Positions 21,599 through 34,400 are shown, counted from the stretch's first letter. The stretch: 64,000 nt of DNA from Corylus avellana (GCF_901000735.1 NC_081551.1:3967605-4031604), one strand, 5' to 3'. Numbers and translations: made by a program. The notes: a model not told the origin generated them from the sequence alone.

Positions 21599-24500
21599 CT
21601 ACAACAAACAAACAGAAAGATTATGTTCCTCTCCGCTAACAATCGTAGAAGAATTGAAAGGGGAAGAGGAAAAGGGAATGCTGCCAGAGTGAGATCTGGC
21701 TGCGACCCAACGTGCCAAATAGTCGGCACTGAAGTTTGCACTTCGGTGAACCTTTCTAGCTTCCCAAGAGGAAGCAAAGGGAATAGAGTCTAAAATATCA
21801 GAGATGACAGAAGAGATACTCCAGTCTGGAGAAGAATCTAAATGACGAAGAGCTAGAATAACCACTTCAGAATCTCCTTCTAGTATAAAACGATCAAGAC
21901 GAAGCGAAGATGCTAAGGAAACCGCAAGACGGGCTGCCAAGGCTTCTCCCAAATTTGGAGAGCATGATGGACTGATCTGGGAGATCATTGCAATAATATG
22001 GCCTTTAGAATCACGACAAACTGCTGCCTGACATGAGAAAGAGTCCCGGATGACAGTATCAAAATTAATCTTGAACCAGAGATTTGGAGGGGTAATCCAA
22101 TTTTCTGTTGAAACCTGTGTATCTGGATGCCAAGCTTGATAATGCTCGAGTGAGATTTTATTAATATGAGCTGAGACATTACGAACATCAAAGACAGAAT
22201 TGTCATGAAAAGCTTTGTTTCTGTAGAACCATAAGATGTCACATGCCACAGAGGCAAAGATTTGGAACTTATGACAGTCCTCTCTAGGGATACCGAGATA
22301 TCTGCCTGGAGAAATAATCAAATTTATCCATTCCTCCATTGAAGAGAAATTGAAAGCTGTCGAGTCCAAAGGCCAGAAAGAATTTCGCCAGACAACACGA
22401 GCAAAAACACATTTGAAAAATAAATGATGCATGGAATCTGTGGCCACTTTACAAAGAGGACAAGAAGTATCAGCAATGGAAGGAAACAATTGACTTAATC
22501 TCTCCTTAGTCGGAAGAATATTCCAAGCTATTTTCCACAAAAACAATTGGAGCCTGTCATTGATATTAAGCTTCCATAAAGATTTCCAACAAATAGAGGA
22601 AGGATCTATATTGGAAAAGCAGTCAGAAATAAAATGATAGGCTGATGAAGTCGAGAAACATCCTGAAGTGGAAGGAGTCCATATATACTTTGTCTCGGGA
22701 TCTGATGAAATGCGAATTTTAAGAATTTCATGAGCTGAAACAGGATCAAACAAAGCATGAATGGAAGAAAACTTCCAATTACAGGAAAAAGGATTAATAA
22801 GATCCTTAATTTGAAGAGATGGCAGATTGCGATTGTTGGGGAATTTGGGCATAGGCTTGAAAGAAGGAATAGTAGGGATCCAATTTGAAGACCAGATAGA
22901 ATTGGAAGATGACCTTGAAACCTTTAAACAAGCTCCCACTGAAATATACGGTTTAATTTTTTGAATACCTTTCCAGAACCAGGAGGCAGAAGAGGGATTG
23001 GGGGAGGAAACAAAATTCCCATACTTGATATATTTATTCTGAAGTTGCTTTACCCAGAGACAATCAGAGTTTGAGAGCAATTTCCATCCCAGCTTGGCTA
23101 ATAGAGACAAATTAAAAGCATGCATACGACGAAATCCAAGACCTCCTACATTTTTTGGAAGACAAATAGAGCTCCATGATTTCAATGAGAGATTTTTTGC
23201 TTTATCCTTTGGAAACCCCCACCAAAAGTTTTTGAAAGACCTATCAAGGGAAGCAGACAAAGAGGCAGGAAGAAGAAAAGTGCTCATAGCATAAGAAGGA
23301 ATTGTAGCTGCAATCGATTTAATTAGCACTGAGCGTCCAGCTTGAGACAAAGTTTTAGCTCGCCAACCCTCTATCTTGCCAGAAACTTTATCTAAGATAT
23401 CCTGAAAAGCTGCCTTTTTGGATCTACCAAAGAAGAGAGGAAGACCAAGGTATTTAGAAGTAGCCGAAGCCGATTTGTATGGGAATATTCCCTGGATACT
23501 GGTGATAGTGGAGGCAGCAGTGTTTTTGCTAAAGTGGACCGAAGATTTAGAACTATTGATAGCCTGTCCAGACCAAAGGCAGTATTTATCCAAGCATGAT
23601 TTGATAATAACTGCTTCTGCAGAAGTGGCTTTAGCAAAAACAATAAGATCATCCGCAAACAAGAGATGCGTAATTGGGGAGCAATTACGAGCAATTTTGA
23701 TTCCTTTAAGAAGATCATGAGATTCTTGGCGAAGGAGAAGCCGAGAGATGACTTCTGTGCCAAGAATAAATAAAAAGGGGGATAAGGGGTCCCCTTGACG
23801 AAGCCCTCTGGCTGGGCTGAAAAGACCAAATGGGCTTCCATTGATGAGAATGGAGAATGAGGGAGAAGTAATGCAGATTCGAATCCAGTTGATCCAAGTA
23901 GAATTAAACCCAAGCTTTGCTAGAATATCTAGAAGAAATTTCCATTCCATTCGATCAAAGGCTTTTTCCATATCAATTTTTATAGCCATAAGTCCACCTC
24001 GCCCTTTCTTAGAGTTGAGAGAGTAGAGAAGTTCATGAGCCAAAATAGTATTATCTTGAATATTCCTAGAAGGAACAAAGGCAGATTGATAAGGAGAAAT
24101 GAAGAGATGAAGCAAACCTTTGAACCGATTGGCTAGGAGCTTGGAGATGATCTTGTAGATAATATTACACAAGCTAATAGGTCTAAATTGATCCACAGAA
24201 GATGCCTCCAATCGTTTGGGAATGAGAGCAATAAAAGTGTGATTTTGTTGTTTTAGGAGATGGTTTTTCCCAAAAAAATCCCATATGCTTGCAAGCACTA
24301 CATCTTTCACCGTGCTCCAATATTTCTTATAAAAGAGTGCAGTAAACCCAGCAGGGCCAGGAGCTTTTGTGGAACCAATACTGGATAAGATAGAGAAAAT
24401 CTCTTCTTCCGAAGGAATAGCACAGATAGTATCATTTTCCTCAGGAGAGATACAATTATCAAACAAAGATAATAAATCTTCATCTAAGGTAGGAACAGAA

Positions 24501-25714
24501 GATGAAAATAAATTCTTGAAATGAGAGGTAAAGCAATTACCAATATCAGATCTATCGGCAGTCCAGTTCCCAGAAGGCATTTTTAAGAAGTCAATAGCAT
24601 TCCTCCGTCTTTTGATAATAGTTGAAGTATGGAAGAACTTCGTGTTCAAATCTTTACAAGTAAGCCAAAGTTCTCTAGATTTATTCATCCACAGAGATTC
24701 TTCTTGAATAAGCAGATCATCCAGAGTTTTCTGAAAATTTTCTTCTAAGTCACGAGATTGAGAAGAAGGAACAGACTGCTGAATGAAATCAAGTTGCTAC
24801 AATGTCGAAGCAATCCGTTTTTGAATATTTCCGAAATGGGAAGAATTCCAAGCTTTGAGAGCTGCTTTGGTAGTTTTGAGTTTATTTGCTAGGATGAAGG
24901 GTGGAGAGCCAGTAGAATAGCGACTCCAAGCCTTAGAAATAACCGAACCACAAGAAGAATCATAGGTCCAAAATTCTTCAAACCTAAAAGGTCTAGGTAA
25001 GAATAAATTTGAAGGAGCTGTATCCAAGATGATTGGATTGTGATCAGAAGAATACGCAGGGAGATGCTGAACAGAGAAGTGAGGAAATAGATGAATCCAG
25101 TGAGAATTTGCAATTCCTCGATCAAGACGCTCCTTAATAAGTCTATGACCTTGTCGTTTATTAGACCAAGTGAAAGGATTACCAGAGAACCCTAGATCAA
25201 TCATACCAAAAGAATCCAGAAAACTATGGAATGGGTCATTAGAGGAGCATGCATAAGGTCGTCCACCGTATTTTTCAGATTGAGATAAAATCATATTAAA
25301 GTCACCAATACACAGCCATGGCCCAATATAATCCTTACCCGCATCCATCAGAGAATTCCAGAAATCAGATATATTGTTATGTACAGAAGGACCATAAATA
25401 CAAGAAAGCAACCAAGGAGAATTAAAAGGATCAGAGTAGCACCAAACATTTATTGTATTAACAGTAGTCGAAATACATTCTAGATTCATACCATGGCGCC
25501 AAGCTAACAAAAGCCCTCCCTTAGAGCCAGAGGGGGGAGCATGCACCATCAAATAAAAACCTAGTCTATTTAAGACCACAACAGCATCAGAAGGTTGAGC
25601 TTTAGTTTCAGACAAAAAAAGGATATCAGGAGAATGTATTCGAATCTTAACCCTTAAACTGCGAATTGCAGAGGCACGGGTTAACCCTCTACAATTCCAT
25701 GCTAAGAACCTCAT
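21599..25714 (-). pseudogene. LINE ORF2: endonuclease, reverse transcriptase, RNase H (one stop)
   Basis: 1371 codons from the ATG at 25714 with a single in-frame TAG at 24799-24797. The frame continues on both sides, so one point change would explain it. The AP endonuclease shows WNCRGL near the start, SETKA, GDFN and SDHNPI. The reverse transcriptase shows FRPISLCNIIYKIISK, RGLRQGDPLSPFLFI and the catalytic FADD in LLFADDLIVFAK. A zinc-binding RT segment (CPLCKVATDSMHHLFFKC) follows. The C-terminus is RNase H-like, with INFDTVI, GEALAARLA and LEGDSEVV keeping the acidic residues. It encodes nicking and target-primed reverse transcription for the element. An internal ATG at 24688 gives a shorter frame without the endonuclease. 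Confidence 0.88.
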
Positions 25715-27810
25715 GCAGGAGGAGGAGGCCTCACCGGGCACTCCTCCAAAATCTCCAAGTCCTCTGGTGAATCATCAACATGAGCAGGGAATGAAAGATT
25801 ATCCAGCTCACTTCCATATACATAGTCATTAAAAAGCCTGCGTCTTCCCCTAGATGCCCTGAAATACCAACGTGAAGGAGGAATCGAAGCTGCAGCCACA
25901 GAAGCTGTAGTGGGAATATTCCTTTCAGACATATTATTATGGGCTGAATCAGTCACTAAAGAAGCCACAAAAACATCCGGAGCAAAAGCCATGGCAGGCT
26001 GTGGCATAACATTCAACGTCTGGCCATGAGGCCCATGAAGAGGGCTAGTCATGAAATTATGGACAGATCCCTTTGGAGGAGTAGCATCTTTTAATTCAGT
26101 GAGAGATAATGCAGCAATTTCCAAATTAGAAAGAGATTCCAAGTAGGCTTGTTGTTCAATTCTAGATTTTTTCAGTTGTGCTAGGGGTATATCATCTTCA
26201 TTGTAAACAAGTTTTGATTTCCCTTTAAGTCTAGGCAAGCTTTCAGTAGATATAGCAGCAGATGCACCTAAGGTAGATGGGTTGGTTGGATATGGAAGCT
26301 TTGATGGAGCTGAGGGGGAGAAGGAAAGAGCAGCACTGTGAGGACGAGTAAGAGAATAAGGCCGGAATCTAGATGGGTTATGGGATTTTGGTGGGGTTTT
26401 ACGGGTGGTTTGAGGGCTGTTGGAGTGGGTTATTTGGTAAAACATGGGCTGTGTATGAGATTGATGGGCTGGAATTATAGGAGGTGTTAAATGAAAGGGT
26501 GGAGGTGGGCTTATGAGGCTTGGGTTGTCTGAATTTTGGGCCCATGAATTGAGAAAATTTTTAAAAAAGTCTGGTTTTGAGAATTGAGATGGAACCGTAG
26601 GTGTAAAAAGGTTTCCAGAAGTTTGAAAAGTTGATTCCAGCTGTTGGGTATTTGGTGAATATCCATATAAAAATGGAAGAAGATTTTTGGGATCATTAAT
26701 GAGAGGGTAAGTACATGATGAGTCATGAGATTGCATGGGGAGATGAGTAGATTTACCTCTATCCAATAGCTGGCAGACCGACTGAGAGAGAGGAGAACTA
26801 TTCCACGTTTGCTGCAATTTTTCTGGTTGAGAACAAACCAAAACAGTTGAGGACTCCACGTGTTGCTCAGTAAACTTGTTTGAGATGGCAACAGATAAAT
26901 CTCTCTGGTTACTTGCTACGAGAGGCACTAACTGGCCTTGGTTTAAACATGAAGAATCCTGGATCAGAATAGGATCAATGATTCCAGAATTGTTTCCCAC
27001 CGAAGCTGCTGAAGAAACTCCAGAGTCAGAATCTTCTGATGGCACCGAAGCAACCAACCTTGGGCTCACATACGAAGCAATTCGAAGAGGTCGATCATAT
27101 TTATCGGGAGGGATCAATTTTTGAGGCGCAGGACAGACTCCCATCTTGTGCCCAATAAGCCCACATGAAACACAATAATCATCCAAACGCTCATATTTAA
27201 ATGCAATCCAGTGAGATTTTTTCCCTGAACGGGGTATAAAGAAGCCCGGAGCAAGAGGCTTGGAAGTATTGATTTCAACCTTAAAGCGGATAACTTGACG
27301 ACATATCAGTCCAGAAGAATTGTTGTTATCTAGCTCCAGAAGATTTCCAATTCCTTTGCCAATTTTGATTGCATTTTTTGTTGTCATATATTGATGAGGG
27401 AGATTGTGGACTTGCACCCAGAAAGAACAAAACAAAAGCTTCACTTCATCAATAGCCAAGACAGGAGACCAAGGTTGAAGGATCAACAGGGATCCTCGAA
27501 CATTCCATGGTCCTTGGTTGATGATTCGTTTAAAGTGATCTTCAGTTGAAACTGTAAACAAAAACTTATTTGGAGCCAATACCTCCATAGAAAGAGGCGC
27601 TGCAAAACTCCAAACCGCAGATATGGTTTGACGAACATGATAAGTGTTAAGGGTTTTCAAAGCTAGGAGCTTACCTATGAACGCATAACCCTCCTGAGAA
27701 GAAGGATTACCATTATGAACCTCCAGTTGATCCGGAGTATCCCAGCCCAGTGCATCAGTTTCAGCAATGAGGGCTTGCAGAGCTTCCTGGGACATTAAAG
27801 AGTTTTCCAT
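25711..27810 (-). CDS. LINE ORF1: RNA-binding protein with CCHC zinc knuckle
   Basis: 699-residue intact frame from ATG 27810. The N-terminal part (YAFIGKLLALKTLNTYHVR, PLSMEVLAPNKFLFTVS, RIINQGPWNVRGSLLILQPW) is typical of the plant DUF4283 domain found in LINE ORF1 proteins. A CCHC knuckle, CVSCGLIGHKMGVC, follows near residues 210-230, then a long Ser/Pro-rich tail. The protein presumably coats element RNA. The TGA (25713-25711) overlaps the ORF2 start as ATGA (25714-25711), an arrangement that would suit termination-reinitiation. Confidence 0.85.
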   Translation of the reverse strand: MENSLMSQEALQALIAETDALGWDTPDQLEVHNGNPSSQEGYAFIGKLLALKTLNTYHVRQTISAVWSFAAPLSMEVLAPNKFLFTVSTEDHFKRIINQGPWNVRGSLLILQPWSPVLAIDEVKLLFCSFWVQVHNLPHQYMTTKNAIKIGKGIGNLLELDNNNSSGLICRQVIRFKVEINTSKPLAPGFFIPRSGKKSHWIAFKYERLDDYCVSCGLIGHKMGVCPAPQKLIPPDKYDRPLRIASYVSPRLVASVPSEDSDSGVSSAASVGNNSGIIDPILIQDSSCLNQGQLVPLVASNQRDLSVAISNKFTEQHVESSTVLVCSQPEKLQQTWNSSPLSQSVCQLLDRGKSTHLPMQSHDSSCTYPLINDPKNLLPFLYGYSPNTQQLESTFQTSGNLFTPTVPSQFSKPDFFKNFLNSWAQNSDNPSLISPPPPFHLTPPIIPAHQSHTQPMFYQITHSNSPQTTRKTPPKSHNPSRFRPYSLTRPHSAALSFSPSAPSKLPYPTNPSTLGASAAISTESLPRLKGKSKLVYNEDDIPLAQLKKSRIEQQAYLESLSNLEIAALSLTELKDATPPKGSVHNFMTSPLHGPHGQTLNVMPQPAMAFAPDVFVASLVTDSAHNNMSERNIPTTASVAAASIPPSRWYFRASRGRRRLFNDYVYGSELDNLSFPAHVDDSPEDLEILEECPVRPPPPA

Positions 27811-28050
27811 GGTAACGCAACAAACAAACAGTGAATTGTGAGATTTGATATGAAGAGTGGAAGTAATGAAGGATGGAGTAATATAGAACTGGAGAATAAT
27901 ATAATAGCAAGGTTAAAGGAAATAGAATAGAAGAAAAAGTAGACGAAGCCTTAAGGATTTCTGATCATAACGAAAAGGAGGTGAAGCTCTGGTGAAAGAG
28001 CGAGTGTTTTCTCTCTAGACGAGAGCAGTTTTGATGTTGGCTGGAGTTTA

Positions 28051-28844
28051 TCCTGTATGATGATTAAAGTTAATAGAGGATTAAGCCGATTGGCTTGAGC
28101 ACGTGGAGTGAATTGGTCAAAATCAGAAGAATCCTATAAGGTGATAGGGAAGCTTTGGATTTTAAATCAGAAATTGACATGATCTTAAATTCACGTAACC
28201 CTAGTTAGTTGATTGGGTCACTTGTAAAGAGAAAGGGAGAGAAAAGCTAAAAGAATGAAAAAAAAAAGGAGATGAAAAAGTCATTGTGGCAACTTGCGTA
28301 GCTTTGAATCATTTTTTTTTTTCTTTGGTGGTGGTTGGGAAGTAATACTTTAAGAGAGAGAATATACAAAGGTTCACGATATGGAGGTCCAATCCGAGAT
28401 TATTGTTATTGTTATTATTATTATTATTTTGCATAGTTGAGATCAGAAGCGAAAACAAACTAGCGAGACGCAATAAAGAAAAAACAAAGTACTTAACTAA
28501 AAACCAAAGAGGGTAGCTAATCAAGAGGAAAATCTAAGTGGGTTGCATGAGTCTCACCTTCAATGGGGTGGCTCTAGCAAAGAGGATAGATCCATCTGAT
28601 GACTCCAACTTAGCAATGAGTTTCACCTTCTTTGGTTTACCAACTAGCAAGAAAACTAATGAGACCAAAAGAGTATTAGAAATAAAAAGGACAATTCTCC
28701 AATTTGAGGTGATCGAGTTATGCTGCAGATTGAATATTACCGGGAGGGAGTCCCTTCCAAGGGCGGCCAGATTTTGACAAGTACAAAATTAAAGGCAAAA
28801 TGGGCTGCATGAGTCTCACTTTCATTGGAGTCACAAGGAGAATG
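28051..28844. other. LINE 5' side and flanking sequence, no gene seen
   Basis: Includes probable LINE 5' UTR, an ATT/GTT microsatellite near 28405-28430, and a short repeated phrase GGGTTGCATGAGTCTCACC (28539) / GGGCTGCATGAGTCTCACT (28802). The small frame 28538-28777 spans part of this and is not convincing. Confidence 0.35.
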
Positions 28845-29131
28845 TAGAGGTGAAAAGACGGCTATCGTTAGTGAGTGGTTATTGGCTAAAACCACTAACC
28901 TTAACCGCCTAGACGGTTAACTGGTGGTTAGCGGTTAGTAACTTTAATAACTACCAACCGCTTTTTAAATGAAAAAATTAAATTAATTTTTGTTTTGTTT
29001 TTTTTTTTTTTTTTTCAAAAAAAAAACAAAAGATGTTTCTATGGTAATACGATAATATCATACTACATATGACATCGTTTCTAGATTTTTATATATATTT
29101 AAAATTTTAAATACAAAAAGGCCATCGTTTC

Positions 29132-29174
<43 letters not shown>

Positions 29175-29263
29175 CGGTTAACGGTTAGCAATTTTTCCTA
29201 ACCACCTTTAAAAGCGGTTAGCAGTTAGCGGACGATTAATAACCGTCTGCCTTTTCATCACTA
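28845..29263. mobile_element. hAT-like MITE, TAACCGC family, with (TA)n
   Basis: The left end TAGAGGTGAAAAGACGG pairs with the right end CCGTCTGCCTTTTCATCACTA. The interior has many GGTTAGCGG/CCGCTAACC words and a long TA run (about 29134-29172). The flanks GGAGAATG (28837-28844) and GGAGAACC (29264-29271) match at six of eight. Same family style as 4268-5077 and 1909-2055. Confidence 0.65.
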
Positions 29264-29271
29264 GGAGAACC

Positions 29272-29834
29272 CAATGTGGCTAAAGAAAAGTTGATGCAGC
29301 GTGACTTAGTGGGCTGCAGCGAAGAACATCAATAAGGAGCGGATAAATAACTCCAGATCTAGATTCTATCAAAGATCTAAGAATTCTTCTTGACAAAACT
29401 AGATACTCTCTAGGTTTTGAAGGAAAAGAGGAATAAATTCAACTCTGAGTATTCTCATTAATCAAAATCAATAATAAACAACAACTGTTTTCTCTGGAGG
29501 CTATGAGCATATATTTATAGCCCAAAACCCTAAACATAATAAAATATGACATAAATACCCCAAAAACCCTAAACCTAATAAAATAAGGAAATATTGACTC
29601 CAAAAACCCTAATCATACTAAAACAAGAAAATAAAGACGGCATAACCTAATAAAAATGCGGAATGTAACATAAACAGCTCCGTGTGCGATCGATCGCAGG
29701 TATAGTGCGATCGATCACACAACCAGGGGCTTGTTGCGCAAGTGTCTGGAAGTGCGCTCGATCGCACTTTCAGGGAACCTGCGATCTGCATCAAAAGTGG
29801 ATGGACCCATCCGAGCAGCACTCAATGACTAATG
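29272..29834 (-). repeat. Probable LTR-type fragment with GATCGATCGC palindromes
   Basis: Reads on the minus strand as promoter-like sequence: repeated TAGGGTTTTTGG words, GGGCTATAAATATATGC, and a cluster of TGCGATCGATCGCA-type palindromes at 29686-29770. No coding sequence. Ends were not defined, so the LTR identity is inference. Confidence 0.4.
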
Positions 29835-29842
29835 GCCACATC

Positions 29843-30288
29843 CAGTGGCGGAACCAAAAATTTATTATTGTAGGGGCCAAATTAAAAATATAATAAACGC
29901 AATTTAAAATTTTAAAAAATGAATGTTTTTCAATTGCAACCATTAGGTTTCCACCACTAGAATTTTAGAATGATATTCTTTAGCAACCCTTTAAGATTTG
30001 AAGTTTCGTCATTAAAATCCAACGGTTTATTACTTTTTGAAATGTCAACTTATTTTCTTTTGAATAAATAGTTTTTAGTTTTGACGTTGTGATTCAAGAA
30101 CCTAAATTTTTAAATTTAAATTACAATTACATAAGATACAAGCATTGATAAACAACAAATAAACAATCATAAAGTAGAAACAAACAAACACACACACCCA
30201 CATGCATATATATATAACAGTAATCATGGAATAAATTATATACAGCGAAAGTATTTATTTGTTTGCTTTGATTATGAACGCTACCCAA

Positions 30289-30320
<32 letters not shown>

Positions 30321-30648
30321 ATATATTTTTCGAAATTTTCTACAAGCTAATTTTATATGAATCTTATAATATTCTCTAAGTAGCAAATAGTGCTTGATAA
30401 TGATGGGTTATGCAACCAAAATAATATATCATTTTTGCCTTATTTACTCACTAGAGAGAAGATGGTTACCAATAATTCAATAAAAAACTTTAGAGTAATT
30501 AAGAAAAAAATGATTTTCAAAAGACCAAGTGAGCCTCTATTTTAATGTGTAGATGCCATTTTCAAATTTTTCCTTAATTTAAAAAAAAAATAAATGAAAG
30601 GCTTGTGGGATCCACATCCCCCATAGGCTCAATGTGGCTCCGCCACTG
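29843..30648. mobile_element. hAT element, 806 bp, CAGTGGCGGA ends
   Basis: Starts CAGTGGCGGAACC and ends GGCTCCGCCACTG, a clean terminal inverted repeat of the plant Ac/hAT type. The flanks GCCACATC (29835-29842) and GCCACGTC (30649-30656) are an 8-bp duplication with one mismatch. The interior is AT-rich and non-coding, so it is non-autonomous. Confidence 0.85.
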
Positions 30649-30656
30649 GCCACGTC

Positions 30657-31439
30657 AAAATTAACTTTACGACAAAAGGAAATTCCAATCTTTAAGGTGA
30701 GTAAGGCTAAAAATGGAAATGTGCTTGGAAAAGAGTAAGCATTTGGGGATGCTTCATAGCCGATTTTTTTCCTTTTTTTACCGCACAAAAGAAATTATTT
30801 TGTTGCGAATGAACAAGTTATTGAGAAGTCCATACATAGAATCATAATTATTGACACGGACTTTTTTCCACAAAAAGTGAATTTTTTGTTACGAATGAAG
30901 CATTAGTGATGTGGATTATTCAAGAATCAATTGTTGTCATTTGGGACATATTCAACCAGTCTGTCCAATTAGAAAGTCATGTCATATCTTGTAATTTTGC
31001 AGAACAATCAAAACATTTTTTTTTTTTTTTTTCCAATTATAAACTTACAGAAGTTATGCAGTGGCAAAGACATTCTTAAAATAGAGGCCTTTCAGGTAAT
31101 CATAGAGGTCTTTCAGGTGATCATAGACCACAGAAGAGAGAGCCCCCAAATGGGGCGGGCAACCACAAAAGTAAGCTGACTCTCTCTCTCTCTCTCTCTC
31201 TCCCTCTCCTACATTCCTCCCATTTGTAATCAGCAAATAAAACAGAAAAACCAAAATAAAACAAAACAAATAAATAAAAAACTTGTTCCTTATCCATCTT
31301 GTGTCTCCTTAAGAGAAGCAAACACTTTCCCTTTGGCAAAGCAAAAAAGAAAAAAAAAGACATACAATTGTACGTTGAGAAACACATGCATTCAAATTCA
31401 AAACCATTGCAGCGTTGAAGATTAAGACAGCAGGAAAGA
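30657..31439 (+). promoter_or_regulatory. 5' flank of CHX15-like gene
   Basis: No other gene seen. It includes a CT microsatellite at about 31175-31206, often found in plant 5' UTRs, about 235 bases upstream of the ATG at 31440. A TATA box was not assigned. Confidence 0.35.
31175..31206. repeat. (CT)n microsatellite
   Basis: About 30 bases of CT repeat in the presumed leader of the exchanger gene. Confidence 0.85.
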
Positions 31440-34400
31440 ATGGCGAATGAAGTGATAGTTGCCAACAAAACAGAAGACACAATCGTCTGCTATGCGCCGA
31501 CCATGATAACAACAAACGGTGTATGGCAGGGCGACAACCCTTTGGATTACTCTCTGCCTCTCTTTATATTACAATTGACTTTGATCGTCGTTGCCACTCG
31601 TGTTCTGGTTTTTATCCTCAAACCCTTTCGCCAACCTCGTGTGATTTCAGAAATTCTGGTACGTTTTTATTTATTTATTTATCATATATCTAATATTTAA
31701 TATTGCATTCTTTATTCTCAGATTAATTTCCTACAATGTCATAAAGTTTCAACTTGTTTTCTCTATTTGGTATTCTCTATGATCCCCACTTAAATGATAC
31801 TAGAATATCTATTAGTTTATGGGAAAAATCATATTTAACCCTTAAGTTTTTATCCAATTTTGATTTATTCCTAAGATTCCTAATTTCAATAATAAAGTCC
31901 TTAAATTTTACTCAATTTTCAAATTAGTCCCTCTTTCACTTTACAATCAAAGTTAAGAATTTTATATTTGTTACATATGTCTCATTTAACATGTCAGTGT
32001 CCCATCTCCATTGCCCAATAACACAAATTCACTTAAATCGGGGGGAAAAAAAAATTCCATGTGTCTCACTTTACAATCAAAGTTAACAATTTTCTATCTG
32101 TTACATATGTCTCATTTAACATATCAGTGTCCCATCTCCATTGCCAAAGAACACAAATTCGCTTAAATAGGGGGAAAAAAAACATTCCATGTGTCTCATT
32201 TTACAGTCAAAGTTAATAATTTTCTATCTGTTACATATGTCTCATTTAACATATCAGTGTCCCATCTTCATTGCCAAAGAACACAAATTCGATTAAATAG
32301 GGGGAAAAAGAATTCCATGTGTCTCATTTTATAGTCAAAGTTAACAATTTTCTATCTGTTACATATGTCTCATTTAACATATCAGTGTCCCATCCCCGTT
32401 GAAAAATAACACAAATTCGCTTAAGTAGAGGGAAAAAAACCATTCCATTTCTATTTCAAGATATATTTTACCGAAAGTTTAATTAATTTAACTTTTAGGA
32501 CAAATGATAATCTATTATAATATTAGAGTTGAGATGCTAATAATTTGATGCTTGATACTGTACCATAGGACTTAAACACATAAACCATGGTCTAGGATCC
32601 CGGTAGAAAGTTACAATTTCATCTGCAAAATCATATTTATTGTAATGTTTGTTAGGATGCATGCAGTTCAAAAGACGTGAAATATTTAATTAAAATGAGA
32701 AATGAATTATGGATTAAGGGTTCAAACTCAATACTTTCTGCTTTGTGAATTGTGAATTGTGGAAATGGGAAATGCATGCAGGGTGGAGTGATATTGGGTC
32801 CATCAGTGCTTGGAAGGAGCACTACATTTGCCAACACAGTATTTCCTTTAAGAAGTGTGATGGTGCTTGAGACAATGGCAAATGTGGGTCTCCTTTACTT
32901 CCTCTTCCTTGTCGGAGTAGAGATGGACATTTCAGTAATCCGGCGAACCGGAAAAAAGGCCTTGGCCATTGCTCTTTCCGGCATGGTCTTGCCCTTCCTC
33001 ATTGGCGCCGCCTTTTCCTTCCTTCTCCACAAAAGAGATCAAAGCATGACACAAGGCACTTTCATCCTCTTCCTTGGAGTTGCTCTCTCTGTCACCGCAT
33101 TCCCTGTGCTTGCTCGAATCCTCGCAGAGCTCAAGCTCATCAACCAAGAGCTCGGCAGGATTGCTATGTCGTCTGCTCTTGTAAACGACATGTGTGCTTG
33201 GATTCTCTTAGCTCTAGCCATTGCCTTGTCTGAGAACAAATCCAAGTCCCCCCTGGCTTCTCTCTGGGTGGTACTTTCAAGCGCAGGGTTTGTCGTCATC
33301 TGCATTTTCGTCATCCGGCCGGCGATCTCTTGGATGATTCGGAAAACCCCAGAGGGAGAAAACTTCAGTGAGTTCAATGTCTGTCTTATTCTAACAGGGG
33401 TTATGATCTCCGGCTTCCTTACAGACGCGATTGGAACACACTCTGTTTTTGGAGCTTTCATCTTTGGCTTGGTTATTCCAAATGGACCTCTTGGAGTTAC
33501 TCTCATAGAAAAGCTTGAGGACTTTGTCTCGGGGCTTCTGCTCCCTCTCTTTTTCGCCATTAGCGGGCTCAAGACTAATATATCAACCATCAAGGATTCC
33601 TCCACCTGGGCAATTCTAATGCTTGTCATTGTTCTTTCCTGTGCCGGCAAGATTGCTGGAACTGTCGCTGTTGCTTTCTTTTATGACATGCCGATACGTG
33701 AAGGAATTACTCTTGGTTTGCTCATGAACACTAAAGGCCTTGTTGAAATGATTGTCCTCAATGTTGGGAAGGACCAAGAGGTACTCCCTTGTTCATTTCT
33801 ACTATAAACATAAATTTTAGCTGTTCATATCGTTTAAGCATTTAAGCCATGTTTCAAAATTTAATGAAAAAAGTACCTTATTAAATTTCTGTCATATTTT
33901 TCTATGATGTTTCCGCACTTTTACAATCATACTTTTTAAAGTTTAAAAAGTTGTAATGTCAGGTATTCATTTTTAAAAACTTTAGAATATCATTCTTCAT
34001 TAATGATTTTCTGTTAAATTTTTATAAGTTTCACGGGAGTATAAGGGACATTTCACATATTAACTGTTAAATTTAACCCTAAATCCTAACTATAGGAGTG
34101 ACTTTGCAAAATTTTAAAATATGGGAACTTGATATTATAACTTTTTAAACTTTATGGGTATGATTGCAAAAATGCCAAAATATTAGGGAGGTGAGTGAAA
34201 GTTTCCCTTAATTTCTACAACTCCTAGTCTCTCTAACTTTCTCTATCTCTATTTAAGCACAAGAATGATGAAAACACATGCAATTACTTGCAGGTGCTAG
34301 ATGATGAGGCATTTGCAATCATGGTGGTTGTGGCCGTAGTTATGACTGGAATCATCACGCCGATTGTAACAACAATTTACCGGCCAGCAAGAAAGTTCGT

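Larger units (their letters stand above)
21541..28050 (-). mobile_element. Near-intact plant L1-type LINE
   Basis: The 33-T run at 21541-21573 is the poly-A tail of a minus-strand element. ORF1 (25711-27810) and ORF2 (21599-25714) follow L1 order: CCHC nucleic-acid-binding protein, AP endonuclease, reverse transcriptase, RNase H. The 5' UTR runs beyond 27810. I place its end only loosely near 28050-28300, because no target duplication matching GCAATATATG was found to the right. It sits directly after CAMTA copy 1's 3' UTR, interrupting sequence seen whole near 62260. Confidence 0.85.

Noticed and set aside
28538..28777. 79-codon plus-strand frame after the LINE
   Set aside because: Overlaps a short repeated phrase and shows no domain or conservation.
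33039..33650. 203-codon minus-strand frame in CHX15-like exon 2
   Set aside because: Antisense shadow of a conserved transporter exon with no domain of its own.
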